Assembly: GCA_963662175.1 (NCBI GenBank)
Contig: OY759216.1
Span: forward strand, 46,393,087 to 46,457,086
Reading direction: 5' to 3'
Length of the DNA stretch: 64,000 nt
DNA from: Aradus depressus
Taxonomy: Eukaryota; Arthropoda; Insecta; Hemiptera; Aradidae
Both the position numbers and the translations under genes were made by a program. The notes beneath the pieces are model-generated. The model ran no database searches and had not been told where the DNA came from. It saw nothing but the letters and a program-made list of their open reading frames with translations. Every line of letters begins with the position of its first letter. The first letter of the stretch is position 1. Positions 30,007-42,200 of the stretch are shown piece by piece.

Positions 30007-33000
30007 CTATAATTTTTTCAATATTGTTCTTGATAAATGTTTTAAGAATATGTTGATTTCTCAGATAGGTCATGAGCCGCTACCTTCTTATACTACCAGG
30101 ACTTTCTTTGGAAGGCCGGTGGAAGCTTTACCTAACATCTTTAAATATGGTATAATACTTAATCCTCTCAGAACTTTTTATTTCTCTTTATATTTGTACA
30201 CCTACGTTTGTTATTCAATAGTTAATATGTCTTAGTCATAAACAGCCTATGACATTATTTGTTTCAGTGAAGTACATTAAAGAGACAGATGGATTCCTTG
30301 GTTGTTATCGTGGTTTCGGTACTAAAATTGCCGGACAAGTTATTAGTACTTTGGTTGCGGAAAATGTAACTCAGAATGTCGATGATTATTTTCCAGGTGA
30401 TCATGAGGTAGATGAAAATGAAAAAAGGTATTTTTTAAAAATTAAATAAGATTATTTTTGTTGTATTTTAATTCATGTGTTAATTATCTGTACCATTGTA
30501 CCAATATCATAAGTAATAAGAAATCCTAATGTATAAGTATATTCTTATGACATATCCTATTACCATGTTATGGTTTAACGGAAATAAATATTATTATTAT
30601 TGAACTTAAAAATCTAGAATTTTCAGGGAATTTGAAATAATAAGTTTTGGCTTTGAGTTATTAGGAATCAGAGCGAAAGGCGATAAAACAATTTTAACTG
30701 ATCAATATTATATACAAAGCATTTCTTCCTCTTCCTATTATAACAGCTTTTATTGTATTGCATCAAAGTCGTATAATCTTTTCTTTTTCAGGTGGTATAG
30801 TTTTAAGAAGCAGCTTTCAAAAGATTTAGTCAGTAAGTCTGTTATAATTGTTGTTAGTCAGCCTTTTTTCGTAATCTCATGCAGGGCGATGTCTCAGTTT
30901 GTTGGAGGGGAAGACACTTATGAGTAAGTTTTTTTTTTTTACTTTATGTACGTGTACGGTACATATTAGCCATGTCAATGTGTTAATAATCTAGTTATAT
31001 TTACGACATCCATGGCCCCGGGAGGGAGTTCTACTTGTATGACAGTATGATATAGATGGAGGGGTTGAGGAAGACATTTTAGGTAAAGTGGTTGAATGTA
31101 GGCATTCTATTATCCAAAATTTTAATCTATTTAAAGAGAAAATGTTGAAAAGGAAGAAACAGTCATAAATGTAAGAAGGAAGGAAACTTCTGAATAATGG
31201 AGAATGCAGATATTTAAAATACCAAGATGTGACCTAGCTACATTCTTATATAAGGCGGATCTACATTCAAACTCCGTCTTTTTCATACATAAAACTTCTC
31301 TCCCTGGTCCATGGACGTTTGTAAATAACACCTGTAATGTAGCCCACCTGTGGTGCCATAACAAAAATGGGCTGCTCTTGAACAGTCCTAAGAAAAAAAT
31401 TTCCATCCTTTTGCATTGTGGGCATTAAAAAAAAAAAACATTCATCATAAGAGCATTGGATGCTTAGGTCCATAGGTGTACCCACAAGCCCTCCCAATAT
31501 ATTTAAACCAATCAAAAATGTTCGCCTACGTTGTGTTGGACCTATTAGAAAAACTTACTCTTAGTTCTATGAATATATAAAAAAAATATTATTTTATAAT
31601 AATTATTGTCACAGGAAATTAGAGAATAATAGTTTTTTATTTATTTCTATTTCAGTGGTTTTTTCAGTTCAATAAAAGACATATTTAAAAGAGATGGACT
31701 TAGTGGATTTTTTTCTGGACTTATCCCCAGATGGCTAGGTGAAATCACTGCCGTACTTCTCTCCAGCTTTATTATATATGGCGTCAATAGGTTTCTTGTA
31801 CAAGATATCGAAATTAGATCATTCTCTACTCCGACTATTCAGGTATTATTGTTTTGAGTATTCATTTCTGCACTGCTTAGGGTGATTAATGCGGAGATCA
31901 GCTGATTAATTTCGATCTCGATGGTTCAATTGTTAGCGATACGGTCTATTAACCAGACATTTCGTGGTTTCAAACATCTTCAATGGCATGATAATAATAA
32001 TAATTCAAATAAATAAAAACAATGTATTTGTTTTACTTTTGTATTGTATAATTACACAAAATTATATACATATAGTGTATCTGAAAAATAAAATAAAACT
32101 TGTTTATTTAATATATTGTCTAATTTCACTAACTATATATACATGGGAGTACTTTCGGTATTTCTACCATCCTCAGCCAAAAGCATAAGAGATAAGACTG
32201 ATGCTTTTGGCTGAGGATGGTAGAAATACCGAAAGTACTCCCATGTATATATAGTTTGTGAAATTAGACAATATATTAAATAAACAAGTTTTATTTTATT
32301 TTTCAAGTCCATTTGAATTATTTCACAATATCTCTGCAATAATGTCAGTTTTCATATAGTGTATCGGTTTCGGTTTGCTTTATTGTCAGCACAACGTTAA
32401 AAAGTTACATTTAAGTTTGTTAGGTTGTCATATTTATACAATTCTCAGGTTACCTAAAACTGTGACCCCCTGACCCCTGTGGAAGTCTTACCTTAACATA
32501 ACATTCACAAATATTTGAGTTGTAAATAATATAATAAAATGAAGAAAATACAAAAATTGAATAGTAAATTTATTTTATTTTATAAATTTACTACTATATT
32601 TTCTTTATTTTAATGTTAAGGTAAGACTCCCCCCTAACCCAGGGACTTCCACAGGGGTTTAGTTATCTCGGGTAACTTGAGAATTGTATAAATATGACAA
32701 CCTAGCAAACGTAAATGTCACTTTTGAACTTTGTCTGACGATGGCGTAAGCCGAAATCGGTACACTATTTGTGTATATTTTTATGAAATTAGACAATATA
32801 AATTTTAAACAGGTTTTTTGTTTTTATTTTATTTTTTATCTTTATACTATATCGACACAGTTCGCAGAAATTTATTCTGACATGTAATTTATCAGAACGA
32901 ACTTACAAGTTTTTCTCATAGCAACAATTAGCGTAAACTTCATGAGTCCGGCACCTTCTCTCTATATACGTTATTATTGCTCGCCTACCTGTTGATATCA

Positions 33001-34117
33001 TATGAATATTATGAAAATCCGATCAATCGTCAGCAATAATTTTTGACACTTAACATTTTTCGCACAATAACAATTTTAAAAAAGTATGTTTTATAAAAAA
33101 TATTGTCTATTTCACAATATAATATAATATGGGAGTACTTTCGGTATTGCTACCATCTTCAGCCCAAATTTTAGTATTTAAGTCGTGGCTGAAGATGGCA
33201 GCAATACCGAAAGTACTCCCGTATTATATATATTTTGTAAAATAGACATTATTTAAAAAAAAAAAAAAAACTTTTTATTTTTAATATTTAGCATTAATTT
33301 TGTTTTGGGATCCTTCCCTCCTAACCCTCTCCTCACAAAAAATATCTTCTAACTGTTTTGTCTTATTCTGTAATTGAGATATTGAAGTAAAACTTAGAAA
33401 TATGCGTTAAATTGTACTTTTTGTTTTTAGTATTACGAACCCCTATATCTATTCATGTCTCACTATGAAATGTATTCTGTTTTAAAAATGTGTTGATGAT
33501 CATTTACCGTTTACTTATGTTTTTCAGTACATTTGCAGTACTCTGACATATCCTTTTCATGTGGTCACAGCATGTATGGTTGTCAATAACTCTGGGTAAG
33601 TAAACCAAGTAACTATAATTAGTATTTATTATTTGTGTTTTTTTAAGAATTCACTTTGTTATTTAACGTAAATTGAAAACCTAATTCTGTTTTCGATTTG
33701 AGAGAAAAACACATTTTTGAACACTTTTATCTGGTAGTTTGAACTGTATTCAACACTTTCGATTTTACTCCAAAAGAAAAAAAAAAAAACTATATTTTTG
33801 ATCACCCTGTCAGTTCATATCAGGTTTTTATTATTTTCATTATTTAATGCAATTGTTAACCTACCACAAAATTAGAATTTTTCATTGCTATCAACTAGTG
33901 TGTGATTTCACTTTTCTTCAATCTCCGTCTCTTTGGTCTAAAATGTGCACTTTGCAGGCTAGCGGGAGGAGCGCCCCCACAGATGGCGATCTACGACAGT
34001 TGGAGTCAATGTTGGAAGGACCTGTACACCATGGGTCAGCTAAACCGGGGCTCGAGTACTCTCATCAGATACTTGCACAGACCTTCCCCGAAAAAACTAC
34101 TCAAATACTCATACTGA
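29440..34117 (+). CDS. MTCH2: MTCH2-type mitochondrial carrier homologue, complete, 7 exons
   Basis: Outer-mitochondrial-membrane member of the SLC25-like fold; in vertebrates MTCH2 is a BID receptor and an insertase for tail-anchored proteins (family knowledge). Exons: 29440-29550, 30065-30149, 30268-30427, 30792-30923, 31656-31842, 33528-33595, 33958-34117, joining in frame to 903 nt (300 residues plus TGA), close to the vertebrate length. Visible marks are IGHEPLPSYTTRTFFGRPVE after the first helix, FLGCYRGFGTKIAGQV, GFFSGLIPRWLGEI, and TYPFHVVTACMVVNNSG followed by LAGGAPPQ. The three repeat starts (THPFEYAK, SQPFFVISCR, TYPFHVVT) lack the acidic residue of the canonical carrier motif, as expected for MTCH proteins. 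Intron 5 (31843-33527) carries three ribozyme-bearing foldbacks. Start chosen as the first ATG; GT-AG at every intron. Confidence 0.95.
29963..30003 (+). repeat. (TA)n microsatellite in MTCH2 intron 1
   Basis: About 20 uninterrupted TA dinucleotides, 60 bp before exon 2. Confidence 0.9.
31440..31505 (+). repeat. LINE-tail repeat in MTCH2 intron 4
   Basis: ATAAGAGCATTGGATGCTTA, GGTCCATAGGTGTACC and AGCCCTCCCAATATAT match the blocks at 7665 and 28165. Confidence 0.6.
32144..32179 (-). ncRNA. Candidate hammerhead ribozyme, minus strand, left arm
   Basis: Read on the minus strand: stem I UGG, core CUGAGGA (32170-32176), one extra U, stem II GGUA with loop GAAA and UACC, core GAAA, then GUACU with C as the cleavage residue, then stem I partner CCA. 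Every universally conserved core position is present. Stem III is the palindrome AGUACU with no loop, so pairing with a second copy is needed. Confidence 0.62.
32208..32243 (+). ncRNA. Candidate hammerhead ribozyme, plus strand, right arm
   Basis: Mirror copy of the left arm, on the sense strand of MTCH2. CUGAGGA is at 32211-32217, stem II GGUA-GAAA-UACC has four Watson-Crick pairs, the core GAAA ends at 32234, then GUACUC and CCA. Predicted cleavage follows C32240. In the same pre-mRNA its complement lies immediately upstream and would compete for pairing. Confidence 0.62.
32340..32800. repeat. Larger foldback in MTCH2 intron 5, GGCGUAAGCC ribozyme type
   Basis: The right arm has CTGACGA at 32735-32741, TGGCGTAAGCC, GAAA at 32753-32756, then TCGGTACAC. 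Stem II GGC-GUAA-GCC is perfect. The left arm (minus strand) has CUGACAA and a broken stem II. Arms also share CACAGTTTTAGGTAACCTG-like and ACAATTCTCAGGTTACC blocks and TTGTATTTTCTTCATTTTA. The right end is AATTAGACAATATAAA. Confidence 0.75.
33130..33165 (-). ncRNA. Candidate hammerhead ribozyme, minus strand
   Basis: Minus-strand order: GGG, CUGAAGA (33156-33162), U, stem II GGUA with GNRA loop GCAA and UACC, GAAA, GUACU, C, then CCA. Stem II is perfect. Stem I keeps two G-C pairs. Stem III is palindromic AGUACU. Confidence 0.58.
33186..33221 (+). ncRNA. Candidate hammerhead ribozyme, plus strand
   Basis: CUGAAGA at 33189-33195, then U, GGCA-GCAA-UACC (one C/A mismatch in stem II), GAAA, GUACUC and CCG. 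Stem I uses GUGG with CCGU, including G-U pairs. It lies on the MTCH2 sense strand about 980 nt after the copy at 32208 and shares the same AGUACU stem III. Confidence 0.52.
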
Positions 34118-34289
34118 ACATCATTATATTAATTTTAATTATAAAGACCCTAGTCTAGTCTTGCTTTCAATTCTTATACGATCAACATGCTCAATTTTTT
34201 TTTTTTTGTTTTTTATTTATAATTATTTAAAATTGGTTGAGTTGTTCGATGGACATTTTCACAATTTCCACAAATAATATTTATTATGT

Positions 34290-34325
34290 CAATAAAGGGT
34301 TCAATTTCTAAAATAAAAAATGCTT
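34290..34325 (+). terminator. Probable MTCH2 polyadenylation signals
   Basis: AATAAA occurs about 175 bp after the MTCH2 stop (in TCAATAAAGG) and AAATAAAA again about 20 bp later. The position fits a short 3' UTR. No transcript evidence. Confidence 0.5.
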
Positions 34326-34574
34326 CATTTATTTGATTACATTTTCAACGAGGAATTTGATTGATTGGCCGGTATTCCAGAGACGATGTACACTTTGGGT
34401 TAGTATATCTACTATAATACAATATAGTTATAGATAATATCTGTTATTCTTAAAGTCTATCTGTTAACCCCATAGAATAAATGTATCGACACGAAATGTT
34501 ATATGTGTTCTAGAAGTAACTGAAAAAGTGATCGGCAGATTAGACTTCACCAAACCGAATTAATATAAGGGTAT

Positions 34575-34795
34575 ATCAGAGATGTTCGAAACCCGGCCAA
34601 GGCCCTTAGATTTTTTTAGAGATAAAAACCATCCTTCGCATGGGGACGGTCGAGATGGTCAGGTATTCGACTCCTATTCTAGGCATAATTTAAGACTCAC
34701 AGCAGAACCGGGCTCATGACGAAAGAGTGCTCTGGTAGTAGGCGACATGACTAACTTACTAGTTAAAGCCTGGCCATGAGTCACAAAAACAACGT
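34575..34795 (+). mobile_element. tRNA-derived SINE
   Basis: It has the B box GTTCGAAACCCGGCCAAGGC, then CATCCTTCGCATGGGGACGG, CCGGGCTCATGACGAAAGAG, TGCTCTGGTAGTAGGCGACA and AGCCTGGCCATGAGTCAC. Nearly full length. Confidence 0.75.
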
Positions 34796-37088
34796 AACGT
34801 ATATAAAAAAAACATTCAATCCTATTTTCATATAGTCGGCCAGCATATGTCAGTCAAAAAACAATAGACTAACAACTTAATTTTTAATAAACAGGACAAT
34901 ACAAGAACGGTTTAAAGCTGTCAGAAAAGGAGAAACATTTTTTCAGCTTTCAAAACAAAAGGCCACACCCCATACTATAATAGAGACAAACGTTGAGATT
35001 GTAGCCTTGGGTGTAGAGAAATCTTCATAGATCTCCACACTCCGGCCAGTAAAAAAATCCTCCCTTCTCCTATCTGAAATAATTCCAGATATCATACCTT
35101 TGAGAAGTACCAATACGGGACATATTTTTTTAAATTGTTTTATTATTTCCTGAACACTTCAGATGGCATCCAGTTTTTTAAAAATAAGTTGGTACAGAGT
35201 AACGTAGTATCGTTTTTCTGTCTAGTTATTTATTACAATTTTTTGGAGCTTAACTCAGATAAAGTTTTATTAAATTTTTTTTAAATAATAAAAACAGGTA
35301 CTTGGAATGATCTATAAGCGATGATTCGCCTATTCGGAAACAGGACAGTTCTTTTGTCTTTTCAACGTTCGCACGAACTGAAATCGGCTACTAAGTTGCC
35401 TGCGATTTCTTACAGAGGAGAATCGATGATATTTACAAATACCATAAAGGTAAAACCTTGAATGTAATTAGTTTTTTCCATTTCAGCCCTTCTTCCGACC
35501 TAATTTCTCACTTCTTGCGCTTTCTTTCTTCTTTTTAGGAAGAGCCTTAGTGTTTTTTATATACTGCTCTTGTGTTCATATTTTATCATTGTGTTCCTAC
35601 GGTTGAAAATTGTGAAAAAAAAAAGGTGACTAGTTGAGACCATAAAAAGACTATTATTTGCTGTCCATTACTTTGATGACAAATTATATTTCAGATGTCG
35701 ATGGAATAGAAATAATGTAATGCTCCTTTAATAAACAGGAACTACTGCTTAATTGATACCATAGCTATTTATTGTATTTTAAAATGAAATTTTGAAATAT
35801 TTCTATTATATTGAAAACATTTTCCCTTCATTGAGAGAATTCTGTGCTAGAGATTCTCAAATTGGTCTACACTAACCGTTATAAAATAAAACTACTTAAT
35901 AGAAGGTGGAAAGCCAATTACAGGGAAAAAAGATATTTTAATTGTGAGGAACTTTCCACTCCTCTAAGATTTACCGTCCTTTGCAAGTCGATACAGCGTT
36001 GGTTATTGTTGTGAAAATAATTTTATATAAATAATAATTTGAAAATCACTTTGGTGTCCGTCCGTCTGTTACAGGCTATTTTCTCTGAAACCATTCGATG
36101 TAAAAATTTGAAATTAAGTCAGAGGTTGAGTGTGGTGGCCCAATTATAGAGGTGAAGTATAAAAAGTTGAATTTTGATTCTGGGGCTGAATTGGGAAATT
36201 AAAAAAAAAAAAAAAAAAAAATGAAAGCTTATTGAAGCACGAAACCAACAATATATATAACGTATTTTTTTTACACATTTTTCGGGAAAAACTCTTAAAA
36301 ATCGCTGTCCCCACCCTTATCATCAAAAGAAACGCTCAGAAAAATCTGAAAAAAATGAACATTGAGAATTAGGTGTAGATTGAGCCAACATTTCAGGATT
36401 GAAAAATTCTAGCGCGATCAATTGTTATAAACCATTTGTTTATTTCCTTATAATTGCTGAATCATTGGTTTAACTATTAATAATTTAAATTTTGGGCTGA
36501 ACACTAACTGTGCAAGTATACTTTGCACTTAAAACAATTTTTTTTAATACTCCCAGAGGGTGGTAGATAAGAAAAAAAATATTCTAGAACACCTTAGCTG
36601 ATCTGGAAAACTATTCCGGACGTATCTGGTTAGAATCCTGGTTATTAGGCGAAAAAAAGTATGCATAAATACCTTTTTATTATTTCTTTTTATTTTTTGT
36701 TGTACATTATTGAAGAAATTTCGAAAGGTAAAAGTGAATGTCAAATTATGTACATTTTTATTAAGTTATTAATATAAAAAACAGCTAATAGTTTACACTG
36801 AAGTAAAGATAAGCTATCCATCTACATATATAAATAAGATACCGGTGGAAAGGAACTACGAGTTTTACAAAATCAAAAACCATCAGTTTGGAGGAAATTA
36901 TACGAATATTGTTAAGAGAACTATAATCCAGTCAATTATTTTCCTGTTCTCTTTGCAAAAACGCAAGACTATACGAACGGTGTTAAGTAAAGAGGACCAA
37001 CCCTAAAAATAAGATTCTTCAGAACTTATGTTAGTATAATAGTTCTGTAGTTTTGTGGAAATAAGTTCTCTCTTAGTTATCTTAGAAA

Positions 37089-37142
37089 CGTTGCACCAAG
37101 TGATATGCACACCAACGTTGCACCAAGTGATATGCACACCAA
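37089..37142 (+). repeat. Tandem duplication, 27-bp unit, two copies
   Basis: The unit ACGTTGCACCAAGTGATATG plus CACACCA occurs twice in direct succession with no differences. Confidence 0.9.
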
Positions 37143-37793
37143 CATAAAGAATGGAATGAGTGGATAAAAAGGATATAGCGTATTTACAGGTATAGTTATT
37201 CACCTGTTGTGTTGGTGGTGGATGCTACTTTTTCCTATTCATTTTAAAAACCCTTAACTATTGTTGAAAATATATTATTATTCCGAGAATGTATGGCAAC
37301 TTACCAAAACATATGAAAGACGACATCGATCTCCCAACACGCCCTGCCAGCTTCATCAGGAGCTATTCTCAATATATTTGTAAAATCTAATATGAAAATA
37401 AAGCAGCTAAACAGCGATAATACGACAAATCCTGTTCTTGTTACAGAACTTTAAACTAATAAGTTATTTTAATTCTATTTATTTCAATGCCTCTTGCTAT
37501 TTCTGAAGGATGGAAGAAGCTTTCTGATCGTTTTTGAAAACGTACAATTTTTTTTGTCTTGGATACAATTTATCTTTCACGAGTTTCAGGTCAAAACAAA
37601 TACTTTTTGCATCGCGTCCACTAAATCCGTCACATGCCCGGTAAACTAACGAGGTGACTTACATGCAAAAATTATATTATGAACAAAGGATTCAGAACAT
37701 TATGACAGCGATTACATTTACGTTATCGACACATTTAAACAAATTACACATAAGAATCTAAGCAGTCCACATTACCGTATCACCGTTCGTATC

Positions 37794-37817
37794 GGGGGGG
37801 GGGGGGGGGGGGGGGGG
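37794..37817 (+). repeat. 24-nt poly(G) tract
   Basis: An unbroken run of G between MTCH2 and WAC. It is a potential G-quadruplex site and a likely place for assembly length error. Confidence 0.9.
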
Positions 37818-39262
37818 AATCTTTTTTAAAAACAATAACACATTTGACCTATTTTCATTCCCAGATGGGTACACAATATGTTTACGACAATTTTAAGACT
37901 ATAATTTGAGACAACTAACATTTCCATCAGACATTAATACAAATACTGAACATCTATAGTTTGGTTCGTTCTAAGTTGACAAATAAGAATGTTAGTTCAG
38001 TGAGGTTAATGTGCCAATACAACTGTGTCGCTTTACCATTGGTTCTACGAGAAAAGTTGGATTATGGATGGGAGAGACATAAGAAGGAGAGGTGTGAGAA
38101 GTTGCCTTCCTCATTTGCCAACTCAAAATGAGTCAACTATAGTATAATTTATCATTTATATATATAAAAAAAATAATTAAATTTAATCATCACTTTTTAA
38201 AATTTTATTAAAGTCGATATTAAATATTCATACTGGGATCAGACAATTGATGTGAGATACATAAATTATAATGTAAAACAAAGCAAAAAATAAATAAATA
38301 AATAGCGATCGGGATGATTTATCAACTTTTAGTGTATGAACAGAGATTTTTGTTTTTTCATTTTCTACATTTCTGAAAACGGAACATTCAACATACATTT
38401 TTCAATCATTCTTCCCTTAAATTAGCTTAATTTTCTAAATTTACAAGTAGACGATAAGAATTGTAAATGCCATCTATATTTATATATATATTTAAAATCG
38501 ACAAAAATTAAATTAAAAACGATGGTGTGTAATTAAATATATATATAATATAAACACATTCTTAAAATTAAATTACTATTTCAATGAAACGTTCTAATTT
38601 TACGATATTATTTACAAGAACAAAATTTAAAAAAAAAATATTTTTTTCTAGAAGAAATTATATTTATAAAATTGATAGCCAGTTTTTTCATATTATACAA
38701 GTTGACATTTGCATTTCATTCCCTGCCCTTAGAAAATTTTAAGGCTTTCTAAATAATAAGAAAGCCGGCCCCTTACATCGTAATAACACCTATTTTCATA
38801 ATAGAAAATATATTTAAATTAAAATACAATAAATGTATTCACTTTCTTCGCGTTTTTCTTTTACATGTATACTAAATTATAACTTATTTTCACAAAGCCT
38901 AATTAACAAAATATAATAACTATACAAGATTTTATTTTGTTTAAATGTTCAAGTTTATTTTATTTATATTTTTATTCATTTATTATTTTTTTTATTCCAC
39001 TATTTATGTACACAATGGTGAAATATTTGATAGACAATAAGTTAGTATAGTAGTAGATAATAAGATGGATTTGTGGGTGGGTGGGGCCGATATAATGACA
39101 GGATCAACAAAGTGAGGTGGCGAGTGTTGGATGGTCGCCGCTCGAGTCGAGTGTGTAACAACCTGTCCTGCCCAAGTTCATCTCGTACCGTTCAGAGAAA
39201 AAACACCAGCCCAGAGATCAGAGGTAGGTCATCGCTTGGCTACTTGTGTCTTTTGGTCTCAA

Positions 39263-42200
39263 CTATGCCTCGTCTGCCATAAACGAGTTTTGAGATTTTA
39301 ACTCTTCAAGATTTTTTATCTGTTGACGTAAAAATAAAACTCTGAAAAATAAAAACAAAACCAAGTGAGTAAACAAGTTTTGATCAGTAGATCAAAGATT
39401 ATGAATCAGCTCTTGGCTGGAGTGTTTCTGAAAACATGAAATAATACAAATGTCAACTCTCATATAGTTCTGTTCACCAAATATAAATCAGTTAATTACC
39501 TGTAAGTCATTCTACTCCATGTCGAAGAAAAAAAAAACTACTCATGAGAATTGATGTGTAAACATCAGCTTTAGTTTCAAACATTTTTTGTCGAGCACTG
39601 TTGTTAATTAAAATTTGTTTTATAATGTTACAACTTAACCTAAAAATTTCTTACCGAAAAATCATTTTATAGTTAGTAATATTGATATTATTGCATGTTG
39701 TAAAAATACATGTTCTATTGTTATTGGTTTTATTATATATTTATCTTTACATTCATTCATATGTGACGAAATATATTACACGATAATACAGTCGAAATAT
39801 ATTACACTTTCTTCGATGATCACAACACTAAAAGTACAACATAATAAGTCAAATAGTCGAAATATATTACACACTTTCTTATTCCATGAACGTAGAAATG
39901 CTAAAAAACAGCTGACATCCAGATATGAAGAAGTGTATAGTAGTGTGTGCGCTGCGCGCTCAACCGCCCGACACACTTACGCTTGCACATCAACGAAACG
40001 TACGCTCTGACATAGCCCCTACCGAGAGCTAAGATGTTCATACGTCAAAAAGTCGTCGGTGAATCACCGGCTATGTATTTCCCCAGAACGAATTAATCAA
40101 TTAACGTTTCGCCCCCCCTCCAAAACAAGTCAACCGTTTGCGCTAATATTCAATAGTTAACTTACATAGAGGCTCCTAAAACCTCCTACTAAATTGTGTG
40201 CCGATAAATTCGGTAGCTATTAGGGTTTTTGAACTGAGCCCTCTCCCCTGAACCTCCTTTTTCCTACAGCCGATATCGCTGAAATTTGACAGGTTATGTC
40301 CTCATCGGGTTTTGACTTTAAACATGTCATGTTGCTACATTTGTTACATCGGCTGTTATTGGGATTTTTGAGTTGAGCTTCGCTTCTGCCGAACCCGCAG
40401 AAAATTAATGTGTCGTTTTTATAGGGTTTTGAATACACGTATGAACATTTGTGTCGATACATTAATTACAACGGTAGTTATTTCCGTTCAGCCGATATCG
40501 CTGAAATTTGACAGGTTATGCCCTCATTGGGTTTTGACTTTAAATATGAAATTTCACGTTAATACATTCATAACAATCGGCAGTTAGATTTTTGAGTTAA
40601 GCCCCCTTACATTTTGCCGATTCCGCTGAAAATTAATAAGTGTCGTCCTTGTGGGGTTTTGAATACACATATAAAATTTCTTGTTGATACGTTCACGCTA
40701 TGGGACTTATAGCGTTCAAAGACATTTTTTAATTTTATTGTTGGAATAAGGGGTTGGAAAACATGAAATTCCGGTGAAAACTCAATATCAAATTTCAGAC
40801 CGATTACATAACTTCCCCTATACTTCGTATAGCTGGGGAAGTAATATTTAAAAAAATAATTATAATACGTTACCTTTGTTCTTGAAGGGTTGCTTGTATT
40901 TCGGTGAGCCGGACAACAGAGCGTGCACACTTGAGCTCGGCAGATACTCGTGTACACATGCTGCCCAGACTGTGGGCTTCTTCACTCATCTTCTGGGCCT
41001 ATCAAGAAAAACGGGAGAAAACATAATAATTAGTGTTTTTATACTACGTACTATATGGCTTTCTAGGGATGGGGGAGGAGGCTGGTGAGCAGTAGCCAAT
41101 AAATACGAAAGATCTTGTATTGCCACCTCTCGCCTGTTCCTAGGAGTCCCTCACGTAATTTCAGTTCGGGTTCTTGAGCTGTTTTACTCAGAATTATTAA
41201 TCTTTACTGAGGTGTATTCTTTGATATTTTAGTAGCATCATTTATTAAGTTCAGTATTAGATTTAACATCCGTACTGTTTTAGTATGATACATTATGAAA
41301 AGTTGTGAAATTAATGCACATGTTGGGGTGCAAGCCCAAAGAGCAGCCCATTTAAGGGTTACAAAGGCCTATCGTACTGTCGCAACGGCTGCGCTACAAG
41401 TGCTGGCAGGAGCTCCGCCCCTAGACTTGGTCTAGGACGGGGCTGTCGCCTCGTACTTTTGTAGACGCAATTTGCTTTTAGACAGAGTCGAGACTGCAGA
41501 GCATGTGGTCCTCGAATGTCCGCTGTACTACGGGCCTAGGGTGGAGTTGATACGCGGGATAGGATAGTACCTGGGACTCGACCTACGGCAGCTGGTGCCA
41601 GAAACCAGCTACCCAGTTTTCAGTCAGAAGAAAGCACTATGTGACCCTGCGCCGGGGACGACTGCAGGCACGTCGGTGGTCGCCCCCGAGCTCTCTCGGC
41701 GCGCCAAAGAAATTAAGGTGGGCTGGGAGTGACCACCGATCGTCGCTCCTAATCACAGCAATAGAAAATTATTATATTTTTTTTTGCTTTCATGATAATA
41801 AACTTGTTAGGCCCTCTTATCCCTGATGATTCGGCGAACGGGTGTCATGGCCTCCATCGGAGGTCGGCAAACCAAAAAAAAAAAAAAAAAAAAAATGCAC
41901 AGTTGCTAGCAGAATGAATGCACATGAACTAGCTGTAGTACCCGGCGTTGTGCAGAAAAATTACTTTCTGTCATGCCATTTATATGGCGTATTTGACAAT
42001 ACATTCATGACGCTGCAAAATTCAGTTATTTACATATATACGGGCCTTATTCAATTCCATAAAAAAAAGGGCAAGAATGATTCTTGTTTCAGCATAAAAA
42101 TGAATGTTTAGACATTTGAGCCGAATTTCGCTCCCTCTCATCTAACTTAAGAAACTAATATTTCCGAATTGCAATTACTTCACGAAAGAGAAAAAAAAAT

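Larger units (their letters stand above)
32105..32305. repeat. Near-perfect foldback in MTCH2 intron 5 with a hammerhead in each arm
   Basis: The two arms (about 32114-32189 and 32199-32276) are close to perfect complements: AATATATTGTCTAATTTCAC, TATATACATGGGAGTACTTT, and CGGTATTTCTACCATCCTCA pair with their inverted copies. A loop of about 10 nt remains at the centre. The high match implies a recent insertion. No protein is encoded. Confidence 0.92.
33090..33255. repeat. Second short foldback in MTCH2 intron 5 with hammerhead cores
   Basis: Arms of about 70 bp pair from TATTGTCTATTTCACAATAT to TATATTTTGTAAAATAGACA. It belongs to the same family as 13113-13290, and its centre (AAATTTTAGTATTTAAGTCG) resembles that copy. 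Both ribozyme cores are better preserved here. Confidence 0.88.
34118..39262. other. Convergent interval between MTCH2 and WAC
   Basis: Both 3' ends face this 5 kb interval. It holds the short MTCH2 3' UTR, a SINE (34575-34795), a duplicated 27-bp unit (37089-37142) and a 24-G tract (37794-37817). An extremely AT-rich block from about 38150 to 39050 has many TTTATT motifs and probably contains the WAC 3' UTR and its poly(A) site. 39070-39262, just past the WAC stop, is clearly richer in GC and is probably 3' UTR. I see no other gene. Confidence 0.55.

Noticed and set aside
37340..37375. CTGATGAAGCTGGC on the minus strand as a ribozyme
   Set aside because: It has the first box, but GATCGATG stands where GAAA is needed, and there is no convincing stem II.
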